A stretch of DNA of 38,798 nucleotides from CAYLLT01 sp964591605. GTDB lineage: Bacteria; Planctomycetota; Phycisphaerae; UBA1845; PWPN01. This document shows, one piece after another, positions 1-7,799 of the stretch (the stretch's first letter is position 1; each line of letters begins with the position of its first letter). Below the pieces are notes generated by a model. That model saw only the letters and a program-made list of their open reading frames with translations, did no database searches and was not told the origin of the DNA. Both the position numbers and the translations under genes were made by a program. Where the stretch lies: contig CAZQEN010000024.1 in assembly GCA_964591605.1 (NCBI GenBank), positions 1-38,798 of the forward strand, in the 5' to 3' direction.

Positions 1-1705
1 CGTCGAAGGCCGGAAGATCGCCCTTGATCCAAGGCGTGCTGTGCTTGGTCACTGCGGTCCACCCCTTGTGGTAGATGCCGCGGTTGCCGAACATCTCGAA
101 GTACTGCGTTTCGTGCCGCTCCGGGGCGTTGGCGTCGTTGAACGTGTAGAGCATGCTGACGCCCTCGATGGGGTCCTGCTGGATGCCGTTCACCGACTCG
201 GGCTGCGGCAGACCGGCCGCCTCGAGGATGGTTGGCGCGATGTCGATCACGTGCGTGAACTGCGAGCGAAGCTCGCCCCTGGCCTTGATGCCTTTGGGCC
301 AGTGTATGACGGTGCCGTTGCGCGTGCCGCCCCAGTGAGAGGCAACCTGCTTGGTCCACTGGTACGGCGTGTCCAGGGCGTGCGCCCAGCCCACGGCGTA
401 GTGATTGTAGGACTCCGGCCCCCCGAGTTTGTCGATCCGCTCCATGAGGAACTCCGGCGTTTCCAGCGAGGCCAGACCGTTGAAGTTGGCCATCTCGTTG
501 TACGCGCCGTTGAGTGTGCCCTCCGCCGAGGCGCCGTTGTCGCCGCAGATGTAGTAGATGAGGGTGTCGTCGAGGAGGTTCAGCTTCTCGAGTGAATCCA
601 CGATCCGGCCGACGTGGTGGTCGGTGTACTCCATGAACCCAGCGTATACCTCCATCTGGCGTTTCAGGACGGGTTTCATCGCCTCGGGCATCTCATCCCA
701 CGCTGGAATCTCCCTGGGGCGCGCGGTGAGCTGGCAATCCGATGGGATGACCCCGAGCTTCTTCTGGCGGGCGAAGATCTCCTCGCGCAGCTTGTCCCAG
801 CCCTGATCGAACTTGCCCTTGTATTTGTCGGCCCACTCCCTGGGTACATGGTGGGGCGCATGCGTGGCGCCGGGCGCGAAGTAGATGAAGAATGGCTTGT
901 CCGGCGTGAGGGCCTTCTGCTGGCCGATCCATTTGATGGCCTTTTCGGTCATGTCATCCACGAGGTGATAGCCTTCTTCGGGCGTCTTCTTCAACTCCAC
1001 CGGCGTGGTCCCTTCGTAGAGCGTCGGGTACCACTGGTTCGCCTCGCCTCCGATGAAGCCGTAGAAATACTCGAAGCCGCCTCCGCCGGTGGGCCAGGCG
1101 TCGAACGGCCCGGCCGGGCTGGTCTGCCAGACCGGCACCTCGTGGCACTTGCCGAATTGGGCCGTCGAGTAGCCGTTGAGGGTGAGCGTTCTGGCCAGAG
1201 GCGACATGCTGTTGGGCAGCACCGAGCAGTAGCCCGGCGCGCCGGTGGCGACCTCGGTGATGCCGCCCATGCCGGCGGAGTGGTGGTTCCGCCCGGTGAG
1301 CAATGCCTGGCGCGTCGGCGAGCAGAGGGCGGTGGTGTGGAAGCGGTTGTATCGAAGGCCGGCCGTCGCCAGCCGGTCCAGGGTCGGCGTCCGGCAGGGG
1401 CCGCCGAACGTACTGGATGCACCGAAGCCCGCGTCGTCGATCAGGACGATCAGCACATTGGGCGCGCCCTGGGGCGGACGGAGCTGTTCGATGGGCGGAA
1501 ACTTGCTGTCCGGGTCTTTGGCGTCGTAGGCGATCAGGCCTGGCCGAATCGTGTTCGGCATGGGCAGATGCGAGCGGTGTTTGGATTCGATCGCCGTGGG
1601 CGCCCTCGATTCACCCGCGGCCTGCCAGGGAACACTCCATAAAACCGGCACGGCCATTCCCATGCCGAGAACCGCACACCCAAGCCATTGTTTCAGCAGA
1701 CTCAT
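1..1705 (-). CDS. arylsulfatase, type I formylglycine-dependent (3' end outside window)
   Basis: Sulfate ester hydrolase of the alkaline-phosphatase superfamily, acting on an unknown sulfated substrate. The start at 1705 has an AGGAG about 8 nt upstream, and 568 codons are visible before the window edge. A hydrophobic N-terminus (about residues 7-30) looks like a signal peptide, so the enzyme is probably exported. The metal-binding IDDAGFG segment is at about 89-95. The CSPTR formylglycine signature has its key cysteine at 128, so activity would need a formylglycine-generating enzyme or anaerobic maturase, neither of which is in the window. The second family signature reads GYSTAQFGKCH, with Cys in place of the usual Trp after GK. 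The long GGGGFEYFYGFIGGE-type region fits the large arylsulfatase subfamily of roughly 750-800 aa, so about 200 residues are probably missing. The specific substrate cannot be told from sequence. Confidence 0.93.
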   Translation of the reverse strand, partial: MSLLKQWLGCAVLGMGMAVPVLWSVPWQAAGESRAPTAIESKHRSHLPMPNTIRPGLIAYDAKDPDSKFPPIEQLRPPQGAPNVLIVLIDDAGFGASSTFGGPCRTPTLDRLATAGLRYNRFHTTALCSPTRQALLTGRNHHSAGMGGITEVATGAPGYCSVLPNSMSPLARTLTLNGYSTAQFGKCHEVPVWQTSPAGPFDAWPTGGGGFEYFYGFIGGEANQWYPTLYEGTTPVELKKTPEEGYHLVDDMTEKAIKWIGQQKALTPDKPFFIYFAPGATHAPHHVPREWADKYKGKFDQGWDKLREEIFARQKKLGVIPSDCQLTARPREIPAWDEMPEAMKPVLKRQMEVYAGFMEYTDHHVGRIVDSLEKLNLLDDTLIYYICGDNGASAEGTLNGAYNEMANFNGLASLETPEFLMERIDKLGGPESYNHYAVGWAHALDTPYQWTKQVASHWGGTRNGTVIHWPKGIKARGELRSQFTHVIDIAPTILEAAGLPQPESVNGIQQDPIEGVSMLYTFNDANAPERHETQYFEMFGNRGIYHKGWTAVTKHSTPWIKGDLPAFD

Positions 1706-1897
1706 CACGTTTTCTCCTGCTTAGCCGTTCTGGGCTGAGATTCCGGGGTTGCCCTTAAGGAATAACCGACACGCGATTGCAGAATCCATTCACACCCAGC
1801 CTGGGGCAGCGGCCGCCGGTGGAGGCCGGAACCGCGCCGAGTCGTGCCCCCCGGCAGCGATTCGAACGGTCAACGTCGACGATGCCGTCGTGGCGGC

Positions 1898-2251
1898 TCA
1901 GCCCGGTTTGCCAGCCACTGCGGACAGATCGTCGTGAATCTCGAAGAGCCGGTCAAGCCGGGTGATCGCGAGGATCTGGCGGATGGGCGGCTGCAGGCCG
2001 GCCAGGATCAACCGCTGCTGTCGGGCCTTGTAGATCTGGTTGAGCTGAATCAGGCCGGCCAGCGAGAGACTGGGCATGAACGCGATGTTGCTCATGTCCA
2101 GCGCCACGGGCAGCTCCGGCGATTCGGCGCCGGCGCCCGCGGTTTCGGCGCGGACCTCCGTGATGTTCGTCTCATCGAGGCGGGCCGCGCGAATCCGGAC
2201 GACGACGATGTTCGGATGCTTCTCGATGATGGTCGCCACTGGCTCAGACAT
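1898..2251 (-). CDS. stand-alone STAS-domain protein (anti-sigma factor antagonist-like)
   Basis: A 117-aa single STAS domain like SpoIIAA/RsbV, which normally binds a serine kinase/anti-sigma factor when unphosphorylated. The core strand and helix (VALDMSNIAFMPSLSLAGL, about 49-67) align with the family DxSxxxFMDSSGLG region. The Asp before the phospho-serine is Pro here, but a Ser (61) is kept at the phosphorylated position. AGGAG lies 6 nt before the ATG. It is the last gene of the minus-strand run and starts 27 nt after the pilus ATPase stop. No RsbW-type kinase is in the window. A PP2C phosphatase that could act on it is encoded at 16437-17657. The role is inferred from family and context only. 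Confidence 0.85.
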   Translation of the reverse strand: MSEPVATIIEKHPNIVVVRIRAARLDETNITEVRAETAGAGAESPELPVALDMSNIAFMPSLSLAGLIQLNQIYKARQQRLILAGLQPPIRQILAITRLDRLFEIHDDLSAVAGKPG

Positions 2252-2278
2252 GGCTCGCTCCTGTTCTGCAGACGGATG

Positions 2279-3358
2279 TCACTTGATTCCCCCGATGCGT
2301 TTGATGCCGCGCATGCCCATGGCAAGTGTCTCGGGGCTGGTCGCCCAGTGGAGGGCCTCGGTGCCGCTGATCTTCTCGGTCTGGTACATGGACAGCAGGT
2401 GCTGATCGAAACTCTGCATGCCGGACTCGCCGGTCAGGATATACTCGCCCAGCTCCTTCAGACTGTTTTCGAGGATGAACTTGGCGGTGACCGGCCCGCC
2501 GCGAAGGATCTCGACGGCCGGGTAGCGCTTTTCCTGGTGCCCGAGGACCAGGCGCTGCGAGATGATGGCCTCGACGGAATTGGCGAGCTGGCTGAGCAGC
2601 AGTTTGTGCTCGCCGGGCGGAAACATCGCGATGATGCGCTCGATCGTCTGCGGGGCGTTGGCGCTGTGGACGGTGGAGAAGACCTGGTGGCCGGTATCGG
2701 CGGCACGCAGGGCGATCCGCAGGGTTTCCACATCGCGAAGTTCGCCGATGAGAATGACGTCGGGATCCTGGCGCAGGGCCTGCCGCAGGGCCTGGTCGAA
2801 GGAGATGGTGTCGATGCCCACCTCGATCTGCGAGATGAGGGCCTTCTTGTTGCGGTGTACGTACTCGATCGGATCCTCGACGGTGATGATCTTCGTGCGG
2901 TAGTTGGTGTTGATCAGGTCGATCATCGCCGCCAGCGTGGTGCTCTTGCCGCTGCCGGTGGTGCCGGTGAGCAGGGTCAGCCCGCGGCGGGCGAGGGCGA
3001 TGTCGTGAATCACCTTGGGGAGGTTGAGGGCTTCGATGGACGGGATCTCGGTCCGGATCGCCCGCATGGTCATGCCGAAGCGGCCGAGGGTGCGGAACGC
3101 GCTGCAGCGGAAGCGGGCCCCCGAGGCCATCGCGTGAGAGAAATCCAGGCCGCGGACGGCTGCGCCGATGAGATCCTCGGCAAGATGAGGCGGAACGATT
3201 GCCTTGAGGAACGCGAGCATGTCGTCATCGGTGACGGCATCGCCTTCGATGACACGAATCTGGCCGCCCAGTCGCAGCATCGGCGGTGAGCCGGCCTGGA
3301 GATGGATGTCCGACGCGCCATGTTCGATGGCAAACTTGAGAACACGCTCGAAGTCCAT
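2279..3358 (-). CDS. PilT/PilU-family type IV pilus retraction ATPase
   Basis: A 359-aa cytoplasmic hexameric ATPase of the secretion ATPase superfamily that would drive pilus retraction. The N-terminal domain (FAIEHGASDIHLQAG, about 8-22) is followed by Walker A GTTGSGKS, the Asp box around ITVEDPIEY, Walker B DPDVILIGELRD and the His box TGHQVFSTVHS. The C-terminal end (MQSFDQHLLSMYQTEKIS) resembles PilU as much as PilT, and the AIRNLIRE motif of PilT is not recognisable, so the paralogue is uncertain. The ATG at 3358 is chosen over an upstream in-frame codon at 3415 because it leaves a 14-nt gap after the patatin stop and gives the family N-terminus MDFERVLKFA. No pilB, pilC or pilin genes are nearby. 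Its place beside STAS and chemosensory genes suggests a twitching or surface-sensing link. Confidence 0.9.
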   Translation of the reverse strand: MDFERVLKFAIEHGASDIHLQAGSPPMLRLGGQIRVIEGDAVTDDDMLAFLKAIVPPHLAEDLIGAAVRGLDFSHAMASGARFRCSAFRTLGRFGMTMRAIRTEIPSIEALNLPKVIHDIALARRGLTLLTGTTGSGKSTTLAAMIDLINTNYRTKIITVEDPIEYVHRNKKALISQIEVGIDTISFDQALRQALRQDPDVILIGELRDVETLRIALRAADTGHQVFSTVHSANAPQTIERIIAMFPPGEHKLLLSQLANSVEAIISQRLVLGHQEKRYPAVEILRGGPVTAKFILENSLKELGEYILTGESGMQSFDQHLLSMYQTEKISGTEALHWATSPETLAMGMRGIKRIGGIK

Positions 3359-3372
3359 AATGTTCACCGCTC

Positions 3373-4614
3373 TCACTCTTGGGCGCCCACGTAGCCCGGC
3401 GGCACTTTCTCCCACGGATAGCCGCGGACTGCCATCTCATATCCCGTGTCAAACAGGCGGCGCATATACTGCGTGTCAAACTCTTCGCGATGCGGTTCTT
3501 TGAACGTGGGGGGGATGTAGGCGAGGTTGTAGTCCACGCCGTCACGCTGGGCCAGCAGGTAGATCAGGTAAAGGTCGCCCCGGGCCTGCGTATGGATGAG
3601 CGAGGCGATGGCCCGCGAGGCGATGGGCAGCGTCTGTCGGGCGACCTGGGCCCAGTCGGGGTCGATCACCCCGTTGCGGATGATGTACAGCTTGCGCTCG
3701 CGTTCGACTCCTGCCGACCGGGCGAGCTCTCTCACGTTGAGCGTGGGCGGATAGACGAAGACCTGAGCGACGGTCCCGCCGTCGACGTGCATTTCTTGAT
3801 AGGGCTTCCCGTCCGCTTCCACGTCGAACAGGACTGGCGGAAATGCGGCCGGGATCGCTGCGGAGGCGGTCAATACGTCGCAGAACAGTGCTTGCGCCTT
3901 GGGATGCTTGCTGGCGGCAATGCGGGTCATGTTCCAGACCACGCCCCGGCGGGCATCGAGATCCGTCGTGCCCACCATGAGGAGCCGGCCTTTTGCATAC
4001 TCTGCTGCGATCTCGTCGAGCAGTTCCCGCGTGATGAGCTCCCTGATCAGGCTCCGCAGCGGCTTGTTGTCGGCCAGAGCGTCGGAGAACAACCCACCGA
4101 GCATGCCGCGCGAGGTGAGAATATCCCTGGAAGACACGTTGGTGTAGAACTGCTTGAGCGTGGCATCGTACCTGGGTCCGAGAAAGGCAAACGGCGCGAT
4201 GAGTGCCCCGGTGCTGATACCGGTGACCAGCTTGAAGGTCGGACGATCGCCTCTGGCCGTCCAGCCATTGAGCAGCCCGGCACCGAACGCGCCGTTATCC
4301 CCTCCGCCTGAAAGGGCCAGATACACCGCCGGCGGCAGCGAGCCGCTCTGACCCCTGGCCGCCAGATCCGATTTCTCCCGCTGCAAGGCCTCGGCCGCCT
4401 CTTTGCCCAGGGCCTCCACGTCCTGCACCTGATAGCGGACGCCGGGCATGCCAGGAATCTCCGCCCGCGCCTGGAGTTCCACCGGAACGGCCTCGCGGCG
4501 CGGCGGGGCGCCACAGCCTCCGGCCCAGATGACGGTGCTCAGGCAGATCCAGAAGCCAGCCGGCAGGCGGAGCGAGCGGGGACGCGGCGGTGGAGTTCGA
4601 ATCAGATCATACAT
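3373..4614 (-). CDS. patatin-like phospholipase, predicted lipoprotein
   Basis: A 413-aa predicted acyl hydrolase with a Ser-Asp dyad. The N-terminus ends in a lipobox with AGGC (Cys34), so the protein is probably a membrane-anchored lipoprotein. The oxyanion-hole loop SGGGDNGAFGAG is at 102-113, the nucleophile elbow GISTG has Ser at about 134, and a DGG motif downstream supplies the catalytic Asp. All three patatin landmarks are therefore present. The start at 4614 lies 2 nt past the phosphofructokinase stop and has GGAG about 7 nt upstream, so the two genes are surely co-transcribed and perhaps translationally coupled. A longer in-frame opening to 4806 overlaps phosphofructokinase and is rejected. 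The substrate, whether phospholipid or another ester, cannot be assigned. Confidence 0.9.
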   Translation of the reverse strand: MYDLIRTPPPRPRSLRLPAGFWICLSTVIWAGGCGAPPRREAVPVELQARAEIPGMPGVRYQVQDVEALGKEAAEALQREKSDLAARGQSGSLPPAVYLALSGGGDNGAFGAGLLNGWTARGDRPTFKLVTGISTGALIAPFAFLGPRYDATLKQFYTNVSSRDILTSRGMLGGLFSDALADNKPLRSLIRELITRELLDEIAAEYAKGRLLMVGTTDLDARRGVVWNMTRIAASKHPKAQALFCDVLTASAAIPAAFPPVLFDVEADGKPYQEMHVDGGTVAQVFVYPPTLNVRELARSAGVERERKLYIIRNGVIDPDWAQVARQTLPIASRAIASLIHTQARGDLYLIYLLAQRDGVDYNLAYIPPTFKEPHREEFDTQYMRRLFDTGYEMAVRGYPWEKVPPGYVGAQE

Positions 4615-4616
4615 GG

Positions 4617-5699
4617 TCAATCTCCAAGACAGATCCCCAGCGCTCGCGCGGTGCGGGTCAAACTCCCATCGGGCGGGACGGTCTTGAGCTGGCTGGTCGC
4701 TTCGCTGAGGCTGATCGAACCGATCCCTGAGGTCTGAAAGGCGACCATCTGGCCGAATTGTCCGGCGGCGATGAGTTCGACCGCCTCCGCCCCGTACATC
4801 GAGCAAAGCGCCCGGTCGAAGTTCGTGGGGCCGCCGCCGCGCTGCAGATGGCCGAGCACGCAGGCGCGGCTCTCTTTGCCCGTGCGTTTCTCGAGCTCGG
4901 CCGCGACCACGGCGCCGATGCCGCCCAGTCGGGCTTCCCGATTTGCCTCCTGGCTGGCCGAGGTCACGAAGCCGCGATCCTTCTCCCTGGCCCCTTCGGC
5001 AACGATCACAATGGAGAAGTGCTTGCCGTGCTGCTCGCGCTGCTGAATCTTGGCGCAGATGCTCTCGTAGGTGAACGGGATCTCCGGGATCAGGATCACA
5101 TCGGCGCCGCCGGCGACACCGGCGTAGATCGCGATCCAGCCTGCGTAGCGCCCCATGACCTCGAGGACGATCACCCGGTTATGGCTCTCGGCGGTCGTGT
5201 GCAGCCGGTCGAGCGCGTCGGTGGCGCAGGCGACGGCGGAATCGAAGCCGAAGGTCAGAAAAGTGCCTCGAAGATCATTGTCGATCGTCTTGGGAACGCC
5301 AACGACCGGGATGCCGCCTTCGAAGAGCTGCTGGGCGATGGTCAGCGAGCCGTCGCCGCCGATGCTGACCAGTCCGCAGATGTTCATCTTCTGCATGGTG
5401 GCCTTGACGCCGTCGATGAGTTCCTTCGGCAGGGTCCGGCTCTCGCTGTGGCCGACCTTGGCGGAGAAGCGGCCGCGGTTGGCCGTCCCCAGAATGGTTC
5501 CGCCGCGTGTGAGCAAGCCCCCGAGCTCCTCGTAGTGGAGGGAGCGATACTTCGGCGGATCCAGCATACCTTCGTATCCGCCGAGGAAGCCGACGGCTTC
5601 CCAGCCGCGTTTGGTGGCAGCCTTGGCGACAGCGCGAATCACCGCGTTGAGTCCCGGACAATCGCCGCCCCCGGTCACAATGCCGATTTTTTGAGTCAT
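4617..5699 (-). CDS. pfkA: 6-phosphofructokinase (PfkA family, group III-like)
   Basis: A 360-aa phosphofructokinase that converts fructose 6-phosphate to fructose 1,6-bisphosphate. The N-terminal nucleotide loop GGGDCPGLNAVIR is at 10-22, followed by GGDGS (114-118), the catalytic PKTIDND (136-142), MGRYAGWIA, and the C-terminal GHLQRGG of the sugar-phosphate site. Gly117 sits at the position equivalent to E. coli Gly104, which marks ATP users. Lys137 sits at the position equivalent to Gly124, where Lys is typical of pyrophosphate enzymes and of some actinobacterial ATP enzymes. ATP use is more likely, but the donor needs an assay. It lies 21 nt after the universal stress protein stop and 2 nt before the patatin gene. 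The USP-PFK pairing recalls the adjacent usp and pfkB genes of the mycobacterial dormancy regulon. Confidence 0.95.
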   Translation of the reverse strand: MTQKIGIVTGGGDCPGLNAVIRAVAKAATKRGWEAVGFLGGYEGMLDPPKYRSLHYEELGGLLTRGGTILGTANRGRFSAKVGHSESRTLPKELIDGVKATMQKMNICGLVSIGGDGSLTIAQQLFEGGIPVVGVPKTIDNDLRGTFLTFGFDSAVACATDALDRLHTTAESHNRVIVLEVMGRYAGWIAIYAGVAGGADVILIPEIPFTYESICAKIQQREQHGKHFSIVIVAEGAREKDRGFVTSASQEANREARLGGIGAVVAAELEKRTGKESRACVLGHLQRGGGPTNFDRALCSMYGAEAVELIAAGQFGQMVAFQTSGIGSISLSEATSQLKTVPPDGSLTRTARALGICLGD

Positions 5700-5720
5700 C
5701 GCCTGCCTCTCACGTCATCG

Positions 5721-6608
5721 TCAGCCGAGAAAAGAGCCCTCCGGCATGGCCAGCATTGGACAAGCCGCGTCGCGCAGGACGTGCTCTGTCACCGTCCCGC
5801 GAAGCGCGTCGAGGAAGCCGTGGCGGCCCTCGGTGGTCATCACAATGAGTCCGGCCCGGGTGTCGGCCGCCGTTTTCAGAATGGTGTCGACGATCCCGCC
5901 TTCGCTGCACGCACGCGTCCAGGTCCAGCCGGGGGTTTCGGGTAGCTGCATCTCCGGCATTTCGTCCGGCGGGCCCACGTGAAGGAGTATGACGTTCCCG
6001 CGCACGCGAGGCAGAGAAAGGATCACGCGCCGGACGGCTTCAATGGCCGGTTCAGGACGGGGTTGCTGCGCCACCGGAATCAGTATGCTCGTGAGGGCGA
6101 CTGAGCCGTCGTCGCGCGAAACGAATCCGCCGATGTGCGGCGGCACGAACAAAGTCATTTCGCCGGCCCGACCGGCCAATGCTTCGGCCATGGATCGGCC
6201 GATCCAGGTCATTCGCCCCTCGTGGAGACTGGTGGACAGCACGATCAGATCGGTCGGGTTTGTCTTCACGAACTTGACGCAGGCATCGACGGGATCCTGG
6301 CCCGCGGCCTGGAGGTATTGCACCTGAAATTGAGAATCGCGTTGCGGTTCCGAGGCCGCATCGACCTTCCACTGCTCGAGCGTTTCTCTGACGGGCGGGT
6401 AGGCCATCGCGCCTGACATGTCTCCTGCCGGCAGACACATCAGGCTGAGACGGGCACGGGCGAAGGAGGCGAACCTCAGCGCATGGACAAATGCCGGGCC
6501 GTTCTCCTCCCTTGGATCGTAAGGATGAAGCACTTCCTGAATCCGCAGCCACCGAGGTACCCGCTGGTGATCAGGATCGGCTTCCTGCTGTTCCCGCGCT
6601 CTGCTCAT
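5721..6608 (-). CDS. tandem universal stress protein (two UspA domains)
   Basis: A 295-aa cytoplasmic protein with two UspA folds. The first, about 24-160, begins with VLHPYD, which matches the usual opening strand. The second, about 170-293, begins ILIPVA and ends with GRHGFLDALRGTV plus a TEHVLRDAACPMLAMP tail, the ATP-binding/C-terminal signature of one USP subfamily. The first half lacks an obvious full G-x2-G nucleotide motif. The ATG at 6608 is preferred over upstream in-frame starts (up to 6746) because homology begins only after it. It is the first gene of the USP-PFK-patatin-PilT-STAS run, and conserved motif copy A lies about 130 nt upstream. It is probably a stress, starvation or low-oxygen gene. 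That regulation is inferred, not shown. Confidence 0.88.
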   Translation of the reverse strand: MSRAREQQEADPDHQRVPRWLRIQEVLHPYDPREENGPAFVHALRFASFARARLSLMCLPAGDMSGAMAYPPVRETLEQWKVDAASEPQRDSQFQVQYLQAAGQDPVDACVKFVKTNPTDLIVLSTSLHEGRMTWIGRSMAEALAGRAGEMTLFVPPHIGGFVSRDDGSVALTSILIPVAQQPRPEPAIEAVRRVILSLPRVRGNVILLHVGPPDEMPEMQLPETPGWTWTRACSEGGIVDTILKTAADTRAGLIVMTTEGRHGFLDALRGTVTEHVLRDAACPMLAMPEGSFLG

Positions 6609-7028
6609 CGCTGTTGTTCCCGACGCGTGGGCACCGCTCAAGCTCTCCCGCCGGTTCGCATCGATCGCGGCATGGCTCACTCGGAGAATTTGGTTATGCC
6701 TCGGGCCAGACGCGAGCAATCTATTCTCAGGATGCTGCAGCGTCACCTCGAAAAACTACGGGCTGGCCGTTGAAAAACTACGAGGCCAGAGGACGGCCCA
6801 CGGGGGACCCCCGCGTTTCACGGGAGGCGGGGTCCGGGCGGGGCGGCGGTGCCCGGTTTTCGGTCACGAGTTGACGCCGCTATACTACCCTCGATTGATC
6901 GGCGATGGTATCCATTCTGTCATCCCGGATCGTGTCGACCCGATGCGGGTCTCGGTAGCCGTCATTTCCAGGTTTCCAGCGGTCGTTTTCCGTTGCGGTT
7001 GCTGTGGGCTTCGAGCCTGAGGGACAGT
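6609..7028. other. 420-nt divergent intergenic region
   Basis: Separates the minus-strand stress operon from the plus-strand chemosensory operon and must hold both promoters. It contains conserved motif copy A (6741-6783) and an imperfect GC-rich hairpin at 6805-6835 (GGACCCCCGC facing GCGGGGTCC). No clear sigma-70 or sigma-54 box could be recognised and no convincing small gene is seen. Confidence 0.7.
6741..6783 (+). promoter_or_regulatory. conserved 43-bp motif, copy A
   Basis: Reads CGTCACCTCG, then AAAAACTACG, then 11 variable bases ending in T, then GAAAAACTACGA. The same boxes with the same spacing occur at 34216-34258 and, inverted, at 37105-37147. Copies A and C agree at 32 of 33 positions outside the 10-base variable spacer. 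The two AAAA-N-TACG half-sites are 22 bp apart, two helical turns, as expected for two protein units binding one DNA face. It lies about 130 nt before the stress protein gene and about 245 nt before the Hpt-STAS gene. It is a candidate operator, but the binding protein is unknown. Confidence 0.7.
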
Positions 7029-7787
7029 ATGGGCGGTTCTGAAGGTTACGATCCCGTCATGCTCGAGTTGTTCCGGGCTGAGATGGAGACCCATCTGCCG
7101 GCGCTGAGTCAGGGCCTGCTCACGGTCGAAAAGGGCCGCGCCGGGGAAAAAGATTTCGAGGCGATGATGCGCGCCGCGCATTCGATCAAGGGCGCGGCGC
7201 GGATCGTGGGGATCGAGGCGGCCGTGCGCGTGGCGCATGGGATGGAGGATTGCTTCGCTGCGGCGCAGCGGCAGGGCCTCGTGCTGGGCAGTGAGGCCGT
7301 CGACGTGCTTCTGCAGGGGGTGGACGCGCTGCAGCGGATCTGCGGCGCCCAGCCGGAAGCGCAGGTGACGCAGGAATCACTCGAGTCGCTGCTCGAACAG
7401 ATTGCGGCCGTTCGCGAGGGCAGATTGGCCCGGGCGGGCGGTCAGCCCGCTGCGCCGGTCACGTCCGCGCACAGGGGCGAACTCGCGGCGCCGGCCGCGG
7501 AATCGGCCAGGCGCCTCACGCTGCCCGGCGCGCTGGACGACGAGGCGGCCGAGTCGCTGCGAATGGAGTTGGTGGGATCTTTTGACCAGGGCGCATCCCA
7601 TGTGTGCCTGGACTTCCGGCACGTCCGGCAGGTGAGTGCGGCGGCGTTGTCGCTGCTGGCATCGCTGGCCCGCGAGTCGGCACATCAGGAATCCGTGTGG
7701 GCCATCGAGGCGACGGGTGTGTCCGCGCCGGTGGCGGCGTTGCTGCGCACGACCGGACTGGACCGCGTTTTCAAGTCGGGTGATTGA
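7029..7787 (+). CDS. Hpt-STAS fusion protein, first gene of chemosensory operon
   Basis: A 252-aa protein joining a histidine phosphotransfer domain (about 5-125) to a STAS domain (about 155-250). The Hpt phospho-site is His51 in AAHSIKGAARIVG. The STAS core reads LDFRHVRQVSAAALSLL. Aligned to SpoIIAA, the phospho-serine position is Ala, so this domain is probably not a substrate of an RsbW-type kinase. The ATG at 7029 follows a GAGGGA ribosome-binding site. The in-frame opening from 6849 lacks one and is disfavoured. It ends 12 nt before cheA. By family logic it could take phosphate from the C-terminal receiver of CheA, or act as a detached CheA P1 domain, and pass the signal to a STAS-binding partner. 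Confidence 0.85.
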   Translation: MGGSEGYDPVMLELFRAEMETHLPALSQGLLTVEKGRAGEKDFEAMMRAAHSIKGAARIVGIEAAVRVAHGMEDCFAAAQRQGLVLGSEAVDVLLQGVDALQRICGAQPEAQVTQESLESLLEQIAAVREGRLARAGGQPAAPVTSAHRGELAAPAAESARRLTLPGALDDEAAESLRMELVGSFDQGASHVCLDFRHVRQVSAAALSLLASLARESAHQESVWAIEATGVSAPVAALLRTTGLDRVFKSGD

Positions 7788-7799
7788 CGTCAGGTTCGC

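Noticed and set aside
1860..1880. TTCGAA-containing stretch as a tRNA T-arm
   Set aside because: No acceptor stem or anticodon arm can be folded around it.
6849..7028. N-terminal extension of the Hpt-STAS gene
   Set aside because: The extension lacks homology and a ribosome-binding site, whereas the ATG at 7029 has GAGGGA upstream and begins the Hpt domain.
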